DNA from: Atopobium sp. | GTDB lineage: Bacteria > Actinomycetota > Coriobacteriia > Coriobacteriales > Atopobiaceae | DNA length: 64,000 nt | NCBI GenBank assembly: GCA_015259035.1 | Contig: JABZHC010000001.1 | Span: forward strand, 1-64,000 | Reading direction: 5' to 3' | In this document: positions 45,567-54,787 of the stretch, piece after piece | Numbering within the stretch: the stretch's first letter is position 1 | How the letters are laid out: each line of letters starts with the position of its first letter | Made by a program: the position numbers and the translations under genes | The notes under the pieces: generated by a model | The model's database searches: none | Told to the model about the DNA's origin: nothing | What the model saw: only the letters and a program-made list of their open reading frames with translations

Positions 45567-48329
45567 CTACTTAGTAGCAATCTTCTGTGGACCACCGTTA
45601 GCCTGAATCTTAGCCTGTGCTGCAGCAAGACGTGCAATTGGTACACGATATGGTGAGCAAGAGACATAATCAAGACCAAGGTTGTAGTACATGTGGATGG
45701 ACTCTGGATCGCCACCAGTCTCACCGCAGACACCAATGGTGAGGTTAGGATTACCCTTACGGCCACCCTCAACGCCCATACGGACAAGCTCTGCGACACC
45801 CTTATCAAGGGTTGCAAATGGGTTGGTTTTAACAATCTTGCGCTCAAGATAGAGAGGCATGAATGCAGACTCAACGTCGTCACGAGAGAAGCCAAGGCAA
45901 GTCTGGGTGAGGTCGTTAGTACCGAAGGAGAAGAAGTCTGCGTGCTTAGCAATCTCCTCAGACATGATAGCTGCACGTGGGAGCTCGATCATGGTACCAA
46001 CTGGGATGTTGAGCTCAACACCGTACTCATCAGCAACCTGCTTGATGGTCTCCTCAACCTCTTCACGGACCTGGATGAGCTCCTCTTCGAAGCCAACCAG
46101 AGGAACCATGATCTCTGGACGAGGGTCAAGACCAACACGCTTGAGCTCTGCAGCTGCGCTTGCGATAGCGCGAACCTGCATAACGTTGAGCTCTGGGTAG
46201 ACAAGGCCAAGGCGGCAGCCACGGAGGCCGAGCATTGGGTTTGCCTCCTGGAAGGCGTCAAACTTAGCGAGAAGAGCACGCTTTGCAGCGGCGTCCTTAC
46301 CCTGCTCCTCATCATGAGCAATCTCAACGTCAAGCTCACGTGGGGAATCAAGGAACTCATGCAGTGGTGGGTCAAGAAGACGGACAACAACGTCTTTGCC
46401 GTCCATTACCTTGAACATACCAAGGAAGTCACCCTTCTGAGCACGGCCAAGCTGCTCAATAGCAAGCTGCTTAACGTCCTCAGAGTCTGCAAGGATGAAG
46501 TCCTGAATGAGGTGCTTACGCTCACCAAGGAACATGTGCTCTGTACGGTCAAGACCAATTGCCTCAGCGCCGTTATCAACGGAAGTCTGAGCATCTGCTG
46601 GGTTATCAGCGTTTGCACGTACGCCAATGACGCGACCACGGGACTCGTCAAGGCGGACCTCATCTGCCCATGCAAGGATGGTCTGGAGGTCACCAGAAAG
46701 CTCTGGCTGAACAAGTTCAACAGCACCAAGGATGACGTCACCAGTGGTACCGTCGATGGAGATTACATCGCCCTCGTTTACAACAAGGCCGGAATCAGCA
46801 ACGGTGAAGCGCTTGTTAGCAGCGTCAATGCGAAGTGTGTCAACACCGCAGACGCAAGGAGCGCCCATACCACGAGCAATAACAGCTGCGTGGCTGGTCT
46901 TGCCGCCGTGGGAAGTCAGGATGCCCTCTGCAGCAACCATGCCGTGGAGGTCATCTGGAGTGGTCTCCCAGCGAACAAGAATACAAGGCTTGCCTGCCTC
47001 TGCAAAAGCCTCAGCGTCTGCAGAAGAGAAGACTGCAGCACCAACAGCTGCACCAGGAGAAGCGTTAAGACCCTTAGCAATGGTCTCGTACTCAGCGTTA
47101 GGATCAAACTGTGGATGCAGAAGCTGATCGAGCTGCTCAGGAGCAACGCGAGAAACAGCCTGCTCCTTAGTAATACGACCCTCTTCGTACATCTGAATTG
47201 CAACCTTAAGTGCAGAGAGAGCGGTACGCTTACCAACACGAGTCTGAAGCATCCAGAGCTTACCATTCTCAATGGTGAACTCGATGTCCATCATGTCTGC
47301 GTAGTGATCCTCAAGAATCTCAAAGACGTGGAAGAGCTCCTCGCCTGCCTCCTTGAGTGCAGGAACCTTAACGAGGTCTGCAATAGGCTCAGTATTACGA
47401 ATACCAGCAACAACGTCCTCGCCCTGAGCGTTGATCAGGAAGTCGCCGTAGCGCTCGTTAGTACCATCTGCAGGGTTACGAGTAAATGCAACGCCAGTTG
47501 CAGAAGTCTCACCCTTGTTACCAAAGACCATGACCTGAACGTTAACTGCAGTACCAAGCTCATCAGGAATCTTGTTCTGCTTGCGGTAAAGGATTGCGCG
47601 GTCGTTCATCCAAGAACCAAAGACTGCCTGCTCAGCAAGGCGGAGCTGGAGGTAAGGATCAGATGGGAAGACAGCGTAGCCGTTCTTGGAGACCTCTGGG
47701 TGCTCCTTAACGTCAACGTTTGCAGCAAAGATGCCCTTGAACCAAGTTACAAGGTCACGAAGGTCATTTGCGTCCAGCTCTGTATCAAGCTTAACGCCCT
47801 TCTCGGCCTTCTTAGCAGCAATTGCGTCCTCGAAGAGCTGTCCAGAGACGCCCATAACAACGCCAGAGAACATCTGAACAAAACGACGGTAGGAGTCCCA
47901 AGCAAAGCGCTCATTACCAGTCTGCTTAATGAGACCCTGAACGGACTCATCGTTAAGACCAAGGTTAAGAACAGTGTCCATCATGCCAGGCATGGAGAAT
48001 GGAGCACCGGAACGAACGGAGACAAGCAGTGGATCTTCTGCATCGCCGAGCTTCTTGCCCATGCGCTCCTCAAGAGTTGCCATTGCAGCGTCAATCTCAT
48101 CAGTGACGCCCTCAGGCCAGACGTTGCCGTTGTTGGAATAAGCAACGCAAGTTTGGCAAGTAATTGAGAATCCTGGAGGTACAGGCAGACCAATCTTAGA
48201 CATCTCTGCAAGGTTTGCACCCTTGCCACCAACAATCCACTTTGCCTCTTCTACGGATGCGCCAGCGACCTCAGTAACATCGTTACCGGCGTGGTCCTTT
48301 CCGAAGCTGTAAACGTGCTTCTCGGACAT
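45567..48329 (-). CDS. ppdK: Pyruvate, phosphate dikinase
   Basis: The 920-residue PPDK interconverts pyruvate, ATP and Pi with PEP, AMP and PPi. The N-terminal ATP-grasp domain starts WIVGGKGANLAEMSKIG and VRSGAPFSMPGMMDTVLNLG. The phosphohistidine domain has SHGGKTSHAAVIARGMGAP (catalytic His near 476). The C-terminal PEP/pyruvate barrel has CGETGGDP (near 869) and SCSPYRVPIARLAAAQ. The regulatory Thr two residues before the catalytic His is conserved, so control by a PPDK regulatory protein is possible. I chose the ATG at 48329, with GGAG five bases upstream. Codon use suggests high expression. Confidence 0.97.
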   Translation of the reverse strand: MSEKHVYSFGKDHAGNDVTEVAGASVEEAKWIVGGKGANLAEMSKIGLPVPPGFSITCQTCVAYSNNGNVWPEGVTDEIDAAMATLEERMGKKLGDAEDPLLVSVRSGAPFSMPGMMDTVLNLGLNDESVQGLIKQTGNERFAWDSYRRFVQMFSGVVMGVSGQLFEDAIAAKKAEKGVKLDTELDANDLRDLVTWFKGIFAANVDVKEHPEVSKNGYAVFPSDPYLQLRLAEQAVFGSWMNDRAILYRKQNKIPDELGTAVNVQVMVFGNKGETSATGVAFTRNPADGTNERYGDFLINAQGEDVVAGIRNTEPIADLVKVPALKEAGEELFHVFEILEDHYADMMDIEFTIENGKLWMLQTRVGKRTALSALKVAIQMYEEGRITKEQAVSRVAPEQLDQLLHPQFDPNAEYETIAKGLNASPGAAVGAAVFSSADAEAFAEAGKPCILVRWETTPDDLHGMVAAEGILTSHGGKTSHAAVIARGMGAPCVCGVDTLRIDAANKRFTVADSGLVVNEGDVISIDGTTGDVILGAVELVQPELSGDLQTILAWADEVRLDESRGRVIGVRANADNPADAQTSVDNGAEAIGLDRTEHMFLGERKHLIQDFILADSEDVKQLAIEQLGRAQKGDFLGMFKVMDGKDVVVRLLDPPLHEFLDSPRELDVEIAHDEEQGKDAAAKRALLAKFDAFQEANPMLGLRGCRLGLVYPELNVMQVRAIASAAAELKRVGLDPRPEIMVPLVGFEEELIQVREEVEETIKQVADEYGVELNIPVGTMIELPRAAIMSEEIAKHADFFSFGTNDLTQTCLGFSRDDVESAFMPLYLERKIVKTNPFATLDKGVAELVRMGVEGGRKGNPNLTIGVCGETGGDPESIHMYYNLGLDYVSCSPYRVPIARLAAAQAKIQANGGPQKIATK

Positions 48330-48472
48330 AACACTCCAAACTCTCAAACTGTCACACGCAAAGCGTGCACCAACACAATTGAACGCAAAGACATCAAACC
48401 AAACAAAGTAGGTTCTGTCCTCACATTCATAGTATGTTACCAACCTACGCCATTCATCTGAACAAAATAACG

Positions 48473-48498
48473 GTGAGCGGTCAATATCGACCGTTCAC
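48473..48498. promoter_or_regulatory. Imperfect 26-base palindrome upstream of ppdK
   Basis: GTGAGCGGTC (48473-48482) and GACCGTTCAC (48489-48498) match at nine of ten paired positions around AATATC. The position, 144-169 bases before the ppdK start, fits an operator. The binding factor is unknown. Confidence 0.5.
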
Positions 48499-48544
48499 AG
48501 AATGATTTACAAACTTATGGTTGCAAATTGTGAAATTCTCCATA

Positions 48545-48577
48545 AAGAAAATGAGCACCCCAAATGGATGCTCATTT
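48545..48577 (-). terminator. Terminator after the half-length PPDK regulatory gene
   Basis: The stem AAATGAGCA / TGCTCATTT, with a short extension of C-G pairs, is followed on the minus strand by a T-rich tract. It separates the regulatory gene from ppdK. Confidence 0.8.
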
Positions 48578-48610
48578 AACTTTTTGATATTTTGAGGCAT
48601 CAGCACTCTC

Positions 48611-49006
48611 TTAGCGAGTAACTCCCTCAAAGAATGCGCCAATTGCGTGGCTTGGCTCTTCGCCGGTAAGCGTAGAAATAACGTTTACCGCTGGTCCCAG
48701 AAGATCGATTGATGGGATAAGGCGCTGATCAAGCTCACGACGAATCTCTCTTCTGAGAGAGCCATCTGCAAAAGTGTGGAAGACTGCACGAGGGCGATTC
48801 TCATCTTCATGCTCGTTGAAGTATGCACGAACATCATCAACGCTATGAATGTTTGGAACCCTTACAATCTCTACGGATTCATCGCCAAACTGAGCAGCAG
48901 CAGCCTTAACTACTGCGGCACCGGTCTCTCCACGAGAGTCTGACAAAACGTAGACGATAGGCAGACCATCACCAAGAGAGTTGTTATCAATGTCAAGTGC
49001 GCTCAT
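48611..49006 (-). CDS. Half-length PPDK regulatory protein (DUF299 N-terminal domain only)
   Basis: The 131-residue protein matches the N-terminal half of the bifunctional PPDK/PEP-synthase regulatory protein family (DUF299, YqfL/PpsR), which is normally about 270 residues. Matching segments are VYVLSDSRGETGAAVVKAA, PRAVFHTFADGSLRREI and IPSIDLLGPAVNVI. It stops before the P-loop kinase half. The short gap to ppdK contains a terminator and no remnant of that half. The glyQ-glyS-DUF299-ppdK order is the usual context, which supports the identification. It may be a domain-reduced regulator or a decayed gene. Confidence 0.8.
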   Translation of the reverse strand: MSALDIDNNSLGDGLPIVYVLSDSRGETGAAVVKAAAAQFGDESVEIVRVPNIHSVDDVRAYFNEHEDENRPRAVFHTFADGSLRREIRRELDQRLIPSIDLLGPAVNVISTLTGEEPSHAIGAFFEGVTR

Positions 49007-49067
49007 GCTGTAACCCTTTCAGTCAAGTATTCAGAAAGATACAAACATTTATCAATCTAAGCGTACC

Positions 49068-51155
49068 CTACTTTTTGCGAGAAAGCACACTAATATCGGC
49101 GACATTACTAAATACCTGGGCAAACTTGTTCAAAAGACGCAAACGATTTCGGCGAACGGTATCATTTTCATCCATGACAAGTACTTTGTCGAAGAAAATA
49201 TCAATTGGCTCACGTAGCTGAGACAGTGCAGAAACAGCAGCAGCATAGTCTGCACCAGCAAGAGCAGCAGCCACTTGCTTCTGGCCCTCTTCGCAAGCAG
49301 CGAGCAATGACATCTCTGGCTCAGTGAGAAGCTCTGTATCAACTTCTACGCCAAGAGAAGCATCACTGAGGTGAGCTGCACGTGCATAAGCAGTAGCAAG
49401 ATCCTCAAAGAGCTCAGGCTCGTTCTGACGCGCCTCATCAAGTGCGCGAGCACGCTGAAGGAACTCATCAGGATTGATAACGCCAATTGCACTGACAGCC
49501 TCAATAGCATCTGCAGAGATCTTCTCGTCCTTAGCAATAGATGCAAGGCGACCAATAAAGTACTGCTCAACCTGGGACTGAACAGACTCGTCAACAGCAA
49601 GACCCTGCTGGCGGTAAAGCTCCAGAGAGCTTGCAATGAGCTTCTTGAGGTCAAGGTTGGAGGTGGAACGGACCAGCGCAATGACACCAATTGCTGCACG
49701 ACGAACAGCGTAAGGATCGGAAGAGCCGGTTGGTGGCTCGTTAATAGCAAAGATGCCGCAGATGGTATCAAGTTTGTCAGCAATAGCTACAAAGCGACCA
49801 ATCTGGCCACTTGGGAGCTCGTCGCCAGCAAAGCGAGGACGATAGTGCTCGCGAATAGCTGCAGCTACATCGCTCTTCTCGCCAGCTGCCTCTGCGTAGT
49901 AGCCACCCATGACGCCCTGCTGGCTGGTGAACTCGACAACTGCCTGGCTGACAAGGTCTGCCTTAGCAAGATGAGCAGCGCGAGCAGCAAGTTCAGCCTC
50001 TTCCTGACTGGATGTCTCGTCGAGCGCAATCTCTGCAGCAAGAGCCTCCATACGCTGAGTCTTCTGCAGAACCGTACCAAGCTTCTCCTGGAAAACAACG
50101 GTCTCAAGGCGCTGGGCAAACTCATCAAGCGTATGCTTCAAGTCCTCCTCAAAGAAGAACTTAGCGTCGTCGAGGCGAGCACGAACAACGCGCTCGTTGC
50201 CGTCAATGACGCGCTCGGCGCAAGATGGATCTGCATTTGAAACCACAATAAACTCGCGAGTCAGCTTGCCCTCAGCGTCATAGATTGGGAAATAGCGCTG
50301 GTTGGAAAGCATGGACTCAGTAATAATCTCTGAAGGAACGTTAAGGAATTCCTCGTCAAAAGTACCCACAAGAACCTGAGGCCACTCAGTTAGATTAATG
50401 ACCTCCTCAAAGACCTTCTCTGGCATATCAACGTGAGAGCCCGGACGAGCAGCCTCTACCTCTTTGATACCGGCGAGAATAACGTCTTTTCTCTGCTCCT
50501 GAAGCAAAACACCAGCATCTTTGAGAACCTGCTCATAGTCAGCTGGAGTAGCTACCTCATGGTAACCAGGACCAAGAACACGATGACCCTGGGTGGTGTT
50601 TGAGCTAGTTACATCAGCGTACGTAACAGGAACAATCTCTGAACCAAAGAGGACGCAAAGCCAGCGAACAGGGCGAACATAGCGCTCGTGGAAAGAACCC
50701 CAGCGCTGGCTGCGAGGCCAGTCAAGAGCAGCAATCCAAGAAGTTGCCAGCTCAGAGAGAATCTTTGTAGCAGGAACTGAAGGAATATTGAGCTCTGCAA
50801 AAACGTACTCATGGCCGTCGGTATCTACACGGCGAGTCAGCGCATCAGCACTTACGCCACACTTACGAGCAAATCCTTCAGCAGCTTTGGTTGGCTTGCC
50901 CTCTGCATCAAAAGCAATCTCTGCCTTAGGACCACGCTTGACCTCAGAAATCTCTTCTGTGGCCTCAGCAACATCCTTAACGTAGGCAGTTAAACGACGA
51001 GGTGTCGAGAGGATCTTAACCTCTCCAAATGACAAACCAGAGTCTTTAAGTCCGGAAACGACGAGCTTATTGAACTGAGCAATAGCTTTCTGCAATGGAG
51101 CAGAAGGCATCTCTTCAGAACCAATCTCAAAAAGGAAGTCTCTAACCTCAGCCAT
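49068..51155 (-). CDS. glyS: Glycyl-tRNA synthetase beta subunit
   Basis: The 695-residue beta subunit of the tetrameric bacterial GlyRS binds tRNA-Gly. The N-terminus DFLFEIGSEEMPSAPLQ and STPRRLTAYV are typical. Further on come RWLCVLFGSEIVPV, GHRVLGPGYHEVA and the HD-like KADLVSQAVVEFTSQQG. The C-terminal anticodon-binding domain ends near VMDENDTVRRNRLRLLNKF. It starts directly after the glyQ stop. Confidence 0.97.
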   Translation of the reverse strand: MAEVRDFLFEIGSEEMPSAPLQKAIAQFNKLVVSGLKDSGLSFGEVKILSTPRRLTAYVKDVAEATEEISEVKRGPKAEIAFDAEGKPTKAAEGFARKCGVSADALTRRVDTDGHEYVFAELNIPSVPATKILSELATSWIAALDWPRSQRWGSFHERYVRPVRWLCVLFGSEIVPVTYADVTSSNTTQGHRVLGPGYHEVATPADYEQVLKDAGVLLQEQRKDVILAGIKEVEAARPGSHVDMPEKVFEEVINLTEWPQVLVGTFDEEFLNVPSEIITESMLSNQRYFPIYDAEGKLTREFIVVSNADPSCAERVIDGNERVVRARLDDAKFFFEEDLKHTLDEFAQRLETVVFQEKLGTVLQKTQRMEALAAEIALDETSSQEEAELAARAAHLAKADLVSQAVVEFTSQQGVMGGYYAEAAGEKSDVAAAIREHYRPRFAGDELPSGQIGRFVAIADKLDTICGIFAINEPPTGSSDPYAVRRAAIGVIALVRSTSNLDLKKLIASSLELYRQQGLAVDESVQSQVEQYFIGRLASIAKDEKISADAIEAVSAIGVINPDEFLQRARALDEARQNEPELFEDLATAYARAAHLSDASLGVEVDTELLTEPEMSLLAACEEGQKQVAAALAGADYAAAVSALSQLREPIDIFFDKVLVMDENDTVRRNRLRLLNKFAQVFSNVADISVLSRKK

Positions 51156-52070
51156 TTAAGCCACCTCCTCCTGAGTAGTTGCTGCAGGTGCTTTCTTAGA
51201 AGCAACCTCCTCCAAATACGATTCGCAGCATGCCTTAGCAACGGTGCGAACGCGAAGAATATAGTTAGCTCTCTCAACAGCAGAAAGAGCACCACGAGAG
51301 TCAAGTAGGTTGAATGCATGGCTGCACTTCATAACGCAGTCATATGCAGGTAGTGGAAGCTTGCGCTCAAGGCAGCTGTGGCACTCTGCCTCATACTCGT
51401 CGAACTTCTCGCGCATAAGCTCAATGTTGGCTACCTCAAAGTTATAAGTTGAGAACTCACGCTCGTTCTCCAAAAATACCTGCCCATACGTCATTGGCGT
51501 GCCATCTGGCAGGTAACTCCATACCAGGTCATAGACGGAATCTACACCCTGAGCATACATAGCAATACGCTCAAGACCATAGGTAATCTCAACAGGAACA
51601 GGGTCTACCTCAATGCCACCTACCTGCTGGAAGTACGTGAACTGAGTAACCTCCATGCCGTTGAGCCAGACCTCCCAGCCAAGTCCCCAAGCTCCAAGAG
51701 TTGGGCTCTCCCAGTCGTCCTCAACAAAGCGAACGTCGTGGTCTTTTGGATCAAGGCCAATAGCAGCAAGTGAGCCAAGATAGAGATCTTGGGAATCTGC
51801 AGGAGATGGCTTGAGCAAGACCTGGAACTGATAGTAGTGCTGCAAACGATTGGGGTTCTCGCCATAGCGTCCATCAGCTGGACGACGGCAAGGCTGTGGA
51901 TAGCAGGTACGCCAGGCGTCAGGGCCAAGTGAGCGCAGGATAGTTGCGGTATGGAAGGTACCAGCGCCTACCTCAGAGTCGTATGGCTGCATGACCGTGC
52001 AACCTTTTTCTGCCCAATAGTGTTCAAGGGTCAAAATCATATCTTGAAACGTTAGTGGTGTTGCGCCCAT
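51156..52070 (-). CDS. glyQ: Glycyl-tRNA synthetase alpha subunit
   Basis: The 304-residue catalytic alpha subunit shows [56 protein letters not shown] and [19 protein letters not shown], all diagnostic of the tetrameric class II GlyRS. The gap to lepB is 33 bases with no T-box leader, so it is probably transcribed with the upstream genes. Confidence 0.98.
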   Translation of the reverse strand: MGATPLTFQDMILTLEHYWAEKGCTVMQPYDSEVGAGTFHTATILRSLGPDAWRTCYPQPCRRPADGRYGENPNRLQHYYQFQVLLKPSPADSQDLYLGSLAAIGLDPKDHDVRFVEDDWESPTLGAWGLGWEVWLNGMEVTQFTYFQQVGGIEVDPVPVEITYGLERIAMYAQGVDSVYDLVWSYLPDGTPMTYGQVFLENEREFSTYNFEVANIELMREKFDEYEAECHSCLERKLPLPAYDCVMKCSHAFNLLDSRGALSAVERANYILRVRTVAKACCESYLEEVASKKAPAATTQEEVA

Positions 52071-52103
52071 GATGTTCTTTCTCTCAAATGTCCGACGTAA
52101 GTA

Positions 52104-52664
52104 CTATAGCCCGCGAGCATGGTCAAAGGGCCAGAAAATAAACATTGCCTTCGAGGTCACGGTAGAAACCGCAACTGCACCAAAATATCTGGAATCAAGC
52201 GAGTTTGTTCTGTTATCCCCCATAACAAAAATATGACCTGCAGGAACAGTATACGGATAATTCTGAATTACGGCACCTGTGCGATCTGCAAGAGAATACG
52301 TTGGCTTGCCCTCAGTGTAAGGCTCGTCCATAAGCTGGCCATCAACATACACAGCGCCGTCACGCAAATCAACCGTTTGACCTGCTGTGGCAATGACGCG
52401 CTTCACTAAAAGCGTATCGGGGTTTTGAGGGCTGGTAAAGGTAACCACGTCGCCTGCTTGAGGGGTGCCGCCAAAGCGATAAGTAAGCTTCTCTCCTACC
52501 AGACGATCTCCCAGCTGAATGGTATTGAGCATAGAACCTGTTGGAACCTCATATACCTCAGCGACAAAAGTCCTAATAAAAAATGCCAGCGCAACAGCGA
52601 CTGCAACAATTACCAGGTATTCAAAAATTTCAAGTACTTTGGAATGTCCACTACTCATCGTCAT
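52104..52664 (-). CDS. lepB: Signal peptidase I
   Basis: The S26 peptidase of about 186 residues removes signal peptides of exported proteins. It has one N-terminal membrane helix (IVAVAVALAFFIRTFV). The catalytic Ser is in VYEVPTGSMLNTI and the catalytic Lys in TLLVKRVIATAG. The C-terminal motif is FVMGDNRTNSLDSRYFG. The exact start is uncertain: ATG at 52664 or 52658, both overlapping the trmD end. The surface proteins in this window are plausible substrates. Confidence 0.94.
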   Translation of the reverse strand: MTMSSGHSKVLEIFEYLVIVAVAVALAFFIRTFVAEVYEVPTGSMLNTIQLGDRLVGEKLTYRFGGTPQAGDVVTFTSPQNPDTLLVKRVIATAGQTVDLRDGAVYVDGQLMDEPYTEGKPTYSLADRTGAVIQNYPYTVPAGHIFVMGDNRTNSLDSRYFGAVAVSTVTSKAMFIFWPFDHARGL

Positions 52665-53400
52665 CACCAGATTGCTGATCAAGCTCTGCTAGATATGATC
52701 TGTCCTTCTCAGTGAGCCGAGCGCTCTCTAAGAGGTCTGGACGCCACGCACGAGTGCGAGCAAGTGCAGATTGTCGTCTCCAGACTGCTACCGCTCTGTG
52801 GTCTCCTGAAAGAAGCACAGACGGAACTTCTCGCCCCTCAAAGTTTGCTGGACGCGTGTACTGAGCATACTCAAGAAGGCCATCGTCAGAGAAGGACTCA
52901 TCCTGCGAGCTCATCTCATCGCCAAGCGCACCAGGAAGCAGGCGCACCACCGAATCAATCACAGTAAGCGCAGGAAGCTCTCCGCCCGTCAGTACGTAAT
53001 CTCCCATAGAAATAACGTTATCTGCCAGCTCATAGACACGCTCATCCATGCCTTCATAACGGCCACAAACAAACAGAATGCGTTCTTTTTGAGCGAGCTC
53101 TTGAGCAATTGCCTGAGTATACGGCCTACCAACTGGCGAGAAAAACACCACGTGGGGCTTGGCATCTGCCTGATCAGAAATCGCACGAACTGCCTCAAAG
53201 ATAGGAGCAGGCTTCATAAGCATGCCTTGTCCGCCGCCAAAAGGAGCATCATCTACCGTACGATGCCTATCATGCGTCCAGTCACGCAAGTCATGCGCAT
53301 AGAACTCAAAAATGTTTGCCTTCTGGGCTCTGCCCATAATAGAAGCATTTAAATAGGGCGAGAAGACCTCAGGAAATACTGAGAGCGTTTCTAGACGCAT
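52651..53400 (-). CDS. trmD: tRNA (guanine-N1)-methyltransferase
   Basis: The 249-residue SPOUT enzyme methylates G37 of tRNAs that read CNN codons. Signatures are RLETLSVFPEVFSPYLNASI, FGGGQGMLMKPAP, the knot VFFSPVGRPYTQ, LFVCGRYEGMDERV and SMGDYVLTGGELPAL. I chose the ATG at 53400; a GTG three codons earlier overlaps rimM more. It is part of rpsP-khpA-rimM-trmD. Confidence 0.97.
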   Translation of the reverse strand: MRLETLSVFPEVFSPYLNASIMGRAQKANIFEFYAHDLRDWTHDRHRTVDDAPFGGGQGMLMKPAPIFEAVRAISDQADAKPHVVFFSPVGRPYTQAIAQELAQKERILFVCGRYEGMDERVYELADNVISMGDYVLTGGELPALTVIDSVVRLLPGALGDEMSSQDESFSDDGLLEYAQYTRPANFEGREVPSVLLSGDHRAVAVWRRQSALARTRAWRPDLLESARLTEKDRSYLAELDQQSGDDDE

Positions 53401-53401
53401 G

Positions 53402-53923
53402 CTACTCACCTAACCTAAGAAGGCCCTGAGGAATTGAGACGGTAATGGAGCCCTCGGCTGGGGCATCTTTGATAAATTCATCTACGGCAGGCATCAACAC
53501 CTGTCCAAAAGGCCCCTCAATGACCCACACATTTTGTGTAGGTCCAACAAGAACCTCTGTAATTTCACCCAGAGAACCATGTTCTGTATCACGTACTTCT
53601 CTACCCACAAGTAGAGAAACATTAACCAGACCAAAGTTTTCTGGAAGACATTCTTCTTCTACCAGAAGCGTTTTACCCACAAGCTCTTCTGCATCAGAGA
53701 TGGTAGTTACGTCTTCAAAAGTTACAAGACTACCTTCTCTGTCATCTGATTCAACAGAGACAACCAAGAACTTCCTTGGGCCTTTAAGTGCAGGCGGAAC
53801 AGGAACAACTGTCATGCCTTCAGCTATAAGAGAAGGAAGGCTGTGAACGGGAACCGTCACAACCTCCCCTCTTTTACCATGCGTTTTAACAATTTGAGCA
53901 ATTGCTCGCCAGTGTTTACGCAA
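53402..53923 (-). CDS. rimM: 16S rRNA processing protein RimM
   Basis: The 173-residue 30S maturation factor binds S19. The N-terminal beta-barrel begins AIAQIVKTHGKRGEVVTVPV. The PRC-barrel half shows GREVRDTEHGSLGEITEVL and WVIEGPFGQVLMPAVDEF, with a C-terminal SITVSIPQGLLRL. The start is a TTG with a weak ribosome site, three bases after khpA. Confidence 0.95.
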   Translation of the reverse strand: MRKHWRAIAQIVKTHGKRGEVVTVPVHSLPSLIAEGMTVVPVPPALKGPRKFLVVSVESDDREGSLVTFEDVTTISDAEELVGKTLLVEEECLPENFGLVNVSLLVGREVRDTEHGSLGEITEVLVGPTQNVWVIEGPFGQVLMPAVDEFIKDAPAEGSITVSIPQGLLRLGE

Positions 53924-53925
53924 AA

Positions 53926-54228
53926 TTAGCCTACAACCTCGACATCAACAGAGGTGCCAACACGCTGGCCAAGAGCACGAGCCAAAGTACGAATAGCCTT
54001 AATGGTTCTACCCTTGCGGCCGATGACACGTCCAGCGTCTTCCTCAGAGCAAGAAACCTCAATCAAGGCTCCATCCTCGCGATCGGTGACGTCGAGTGCA
54101 ACAGCATCTTCATTATCGACAAGACCACAGACGATGTACTCGACAAGATCAGCAACCTTGTCAGAGGGCATCTCCTGAATGTCTTGATCGACAGCGTCTA
54201 CCTCAGTGGGCTCTGTGAATTCAGACAC
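53926..54228 (-). CDS. khpA: KH-domain RNA-binding protein KhpA
   Basis: The 100-residue protein has a single type-II KH domain with the GRKG loop in AGRVIGRKGRTIKAIRTLAR. A 20-residue acidic N-terminal lead (EPTEVDAVDQDIQEM) makes it longer than most KhpA proteins. In Gram-positive bacteria KhpA pairs with KhpB to bind RNA and affect cell elongation. It starts with GTG three bases after rpsP. The rpsP-khpA-rimM-trmD order is conserved. Confidence 0.95.
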   Translation of the reverse strand: MSEFTEPTEVDAVDQDIQEMPSDKVADLVEYIVCGLVDNEDAVALDVTDREDGALIEVSCSEEDAGRVIGRKGRTIKAIRTLARALGQRVGTSVDVEVVG

Positions 54229-54231
54229 GAT

Positions 54232-54600
54232 TTACTCAGCCTCTGGAGCCTCGGACTCCTCAGCAGCTGCGGCAGCAGCCTCAGCAGCAGCCTCTGCAGC
54301 TGCAGCAGCCTTTGCCTGTGCCTTCTTGGAGAGCTTGGTCTTCTTCTCTGCAACTGGAGCACCAGTACGAGCGATCTCAATGAGGTGAGAAACTGCGCTT
54401 GTTGGCTGAGCGCCCTTTGCTACCCACTCATCAACCTTCTCGAGGTTGATATCAATCGTCTTAGGGCTAGTCAGTGGGTTGTAACGACCGACTTCTTCAA
54501 TGTAACGACCATCGCGAGGCATACGACCATCAGCGACAACTACGCGATAGTACGGACGCTTCTTGGCACCGTGACGGGCCAGACGAATCTTAACTGCCAA
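54232..54600 (-). CDS. rpsP: 30S ribosomal protein S16 with Ala-rich tail
   Basis: The 122-residue S16 has the core [34 protein letters not shown] and [20 protein letters not shown]. The core is followed by a 40-residue Ala/Glu-rich tail absent from short S16 proteins. The start is a TTG at 54600, eight bases after GGAGGAG. An in-frame ATG further upstream lies in that site. It heads the rpsP-khpA-rimM-trmD-lepB cluster. Confidence 0.95.
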   Translation of the reverse strand: MAVKIRLARHGAKKRPYYRVVVADGRMPRDGRYIEEVGRYNPLTSPKTIDINLEKVDEWVAKGAQPTSAVSHLIEIARTGAPVAEKKTKLSKKAQAKAAAAAEAAAEAAAAAAEESEAPEAE

Positions 54601-54787
54601 TGAAAACTCCTCCATACGAGCGGTGCCTCGGATGTTAGATGGGCTGCACCGCAAAGCCACAAATCGGGTTACAAGTGTACAACAACGCATTAACCTCGAA
54701 AAGTATAAATTTGCTCTCTTCAAAAAGTACTCGTAATTTATGTATGAAACACTTGTTCTATTTGTACAAAAAGTATACACTATTTCT
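54601..54787. other. Divergent promoter region, rpsP and dinB
   Basis: This 187-base gap should hold both promoters. On the minus strand there is a TATACT candidate at about 54700-54706 for rpsP, without a matching -35. On the plus strand there are TTGTTC (54753-54758) and TATACA (54774-54779), 15 bases apart, for dinB. Confidence 0.45.
54746..54759 (+). promoter_or_regulatory. Candidate LexA/SOS box upstream of dinB
   Basis: AAACACTTGTTC (54747-54758) fits the Gram-positive/actinobacterial LexA pattern GAAC-N4-GTTC with one mismatch in the first half. It overlaps the candidate -35 of dinB, 30 bases before the ATG. The evidence is position plus an imperfect motif, so this is tentative. Confidence 0.35.

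Larger units (their letters stand above)
48330..48610. other. Upstream region of ppdK
   Basis: This 281-base non-coding gap contains, from the far end, the terminator at 48545-48577, the palindrome at 48473-48498 and then about 140 bases of leader. A TTGACC -35-like element lies within the palindrome, but its -10 partner is poor. Confidence 0.5.

Noticed and set aside
45693..48167. Open frame of 824 codons on the plus strand, antisense to ppdK
   Set aside because: It mirrors a highly biased coding sequence: the absence of TTA, CTA and TCA codons in ppdK keeps the opposite frame open. It has no family features, no ribosome site and an improbable composition.
48330..48443. N-terminal extension of ppdK
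   Set aside because: The extra residues have no PPDK similarity and lie in the leader; the ATG at 48329 has a ribosome site.
52071..52103. T-box leader for glyQS
   Set aside because: The gap is 33 bases, far too short for a T-box, and no specifier or terminator is present. The short gap before proS is likewise empty.
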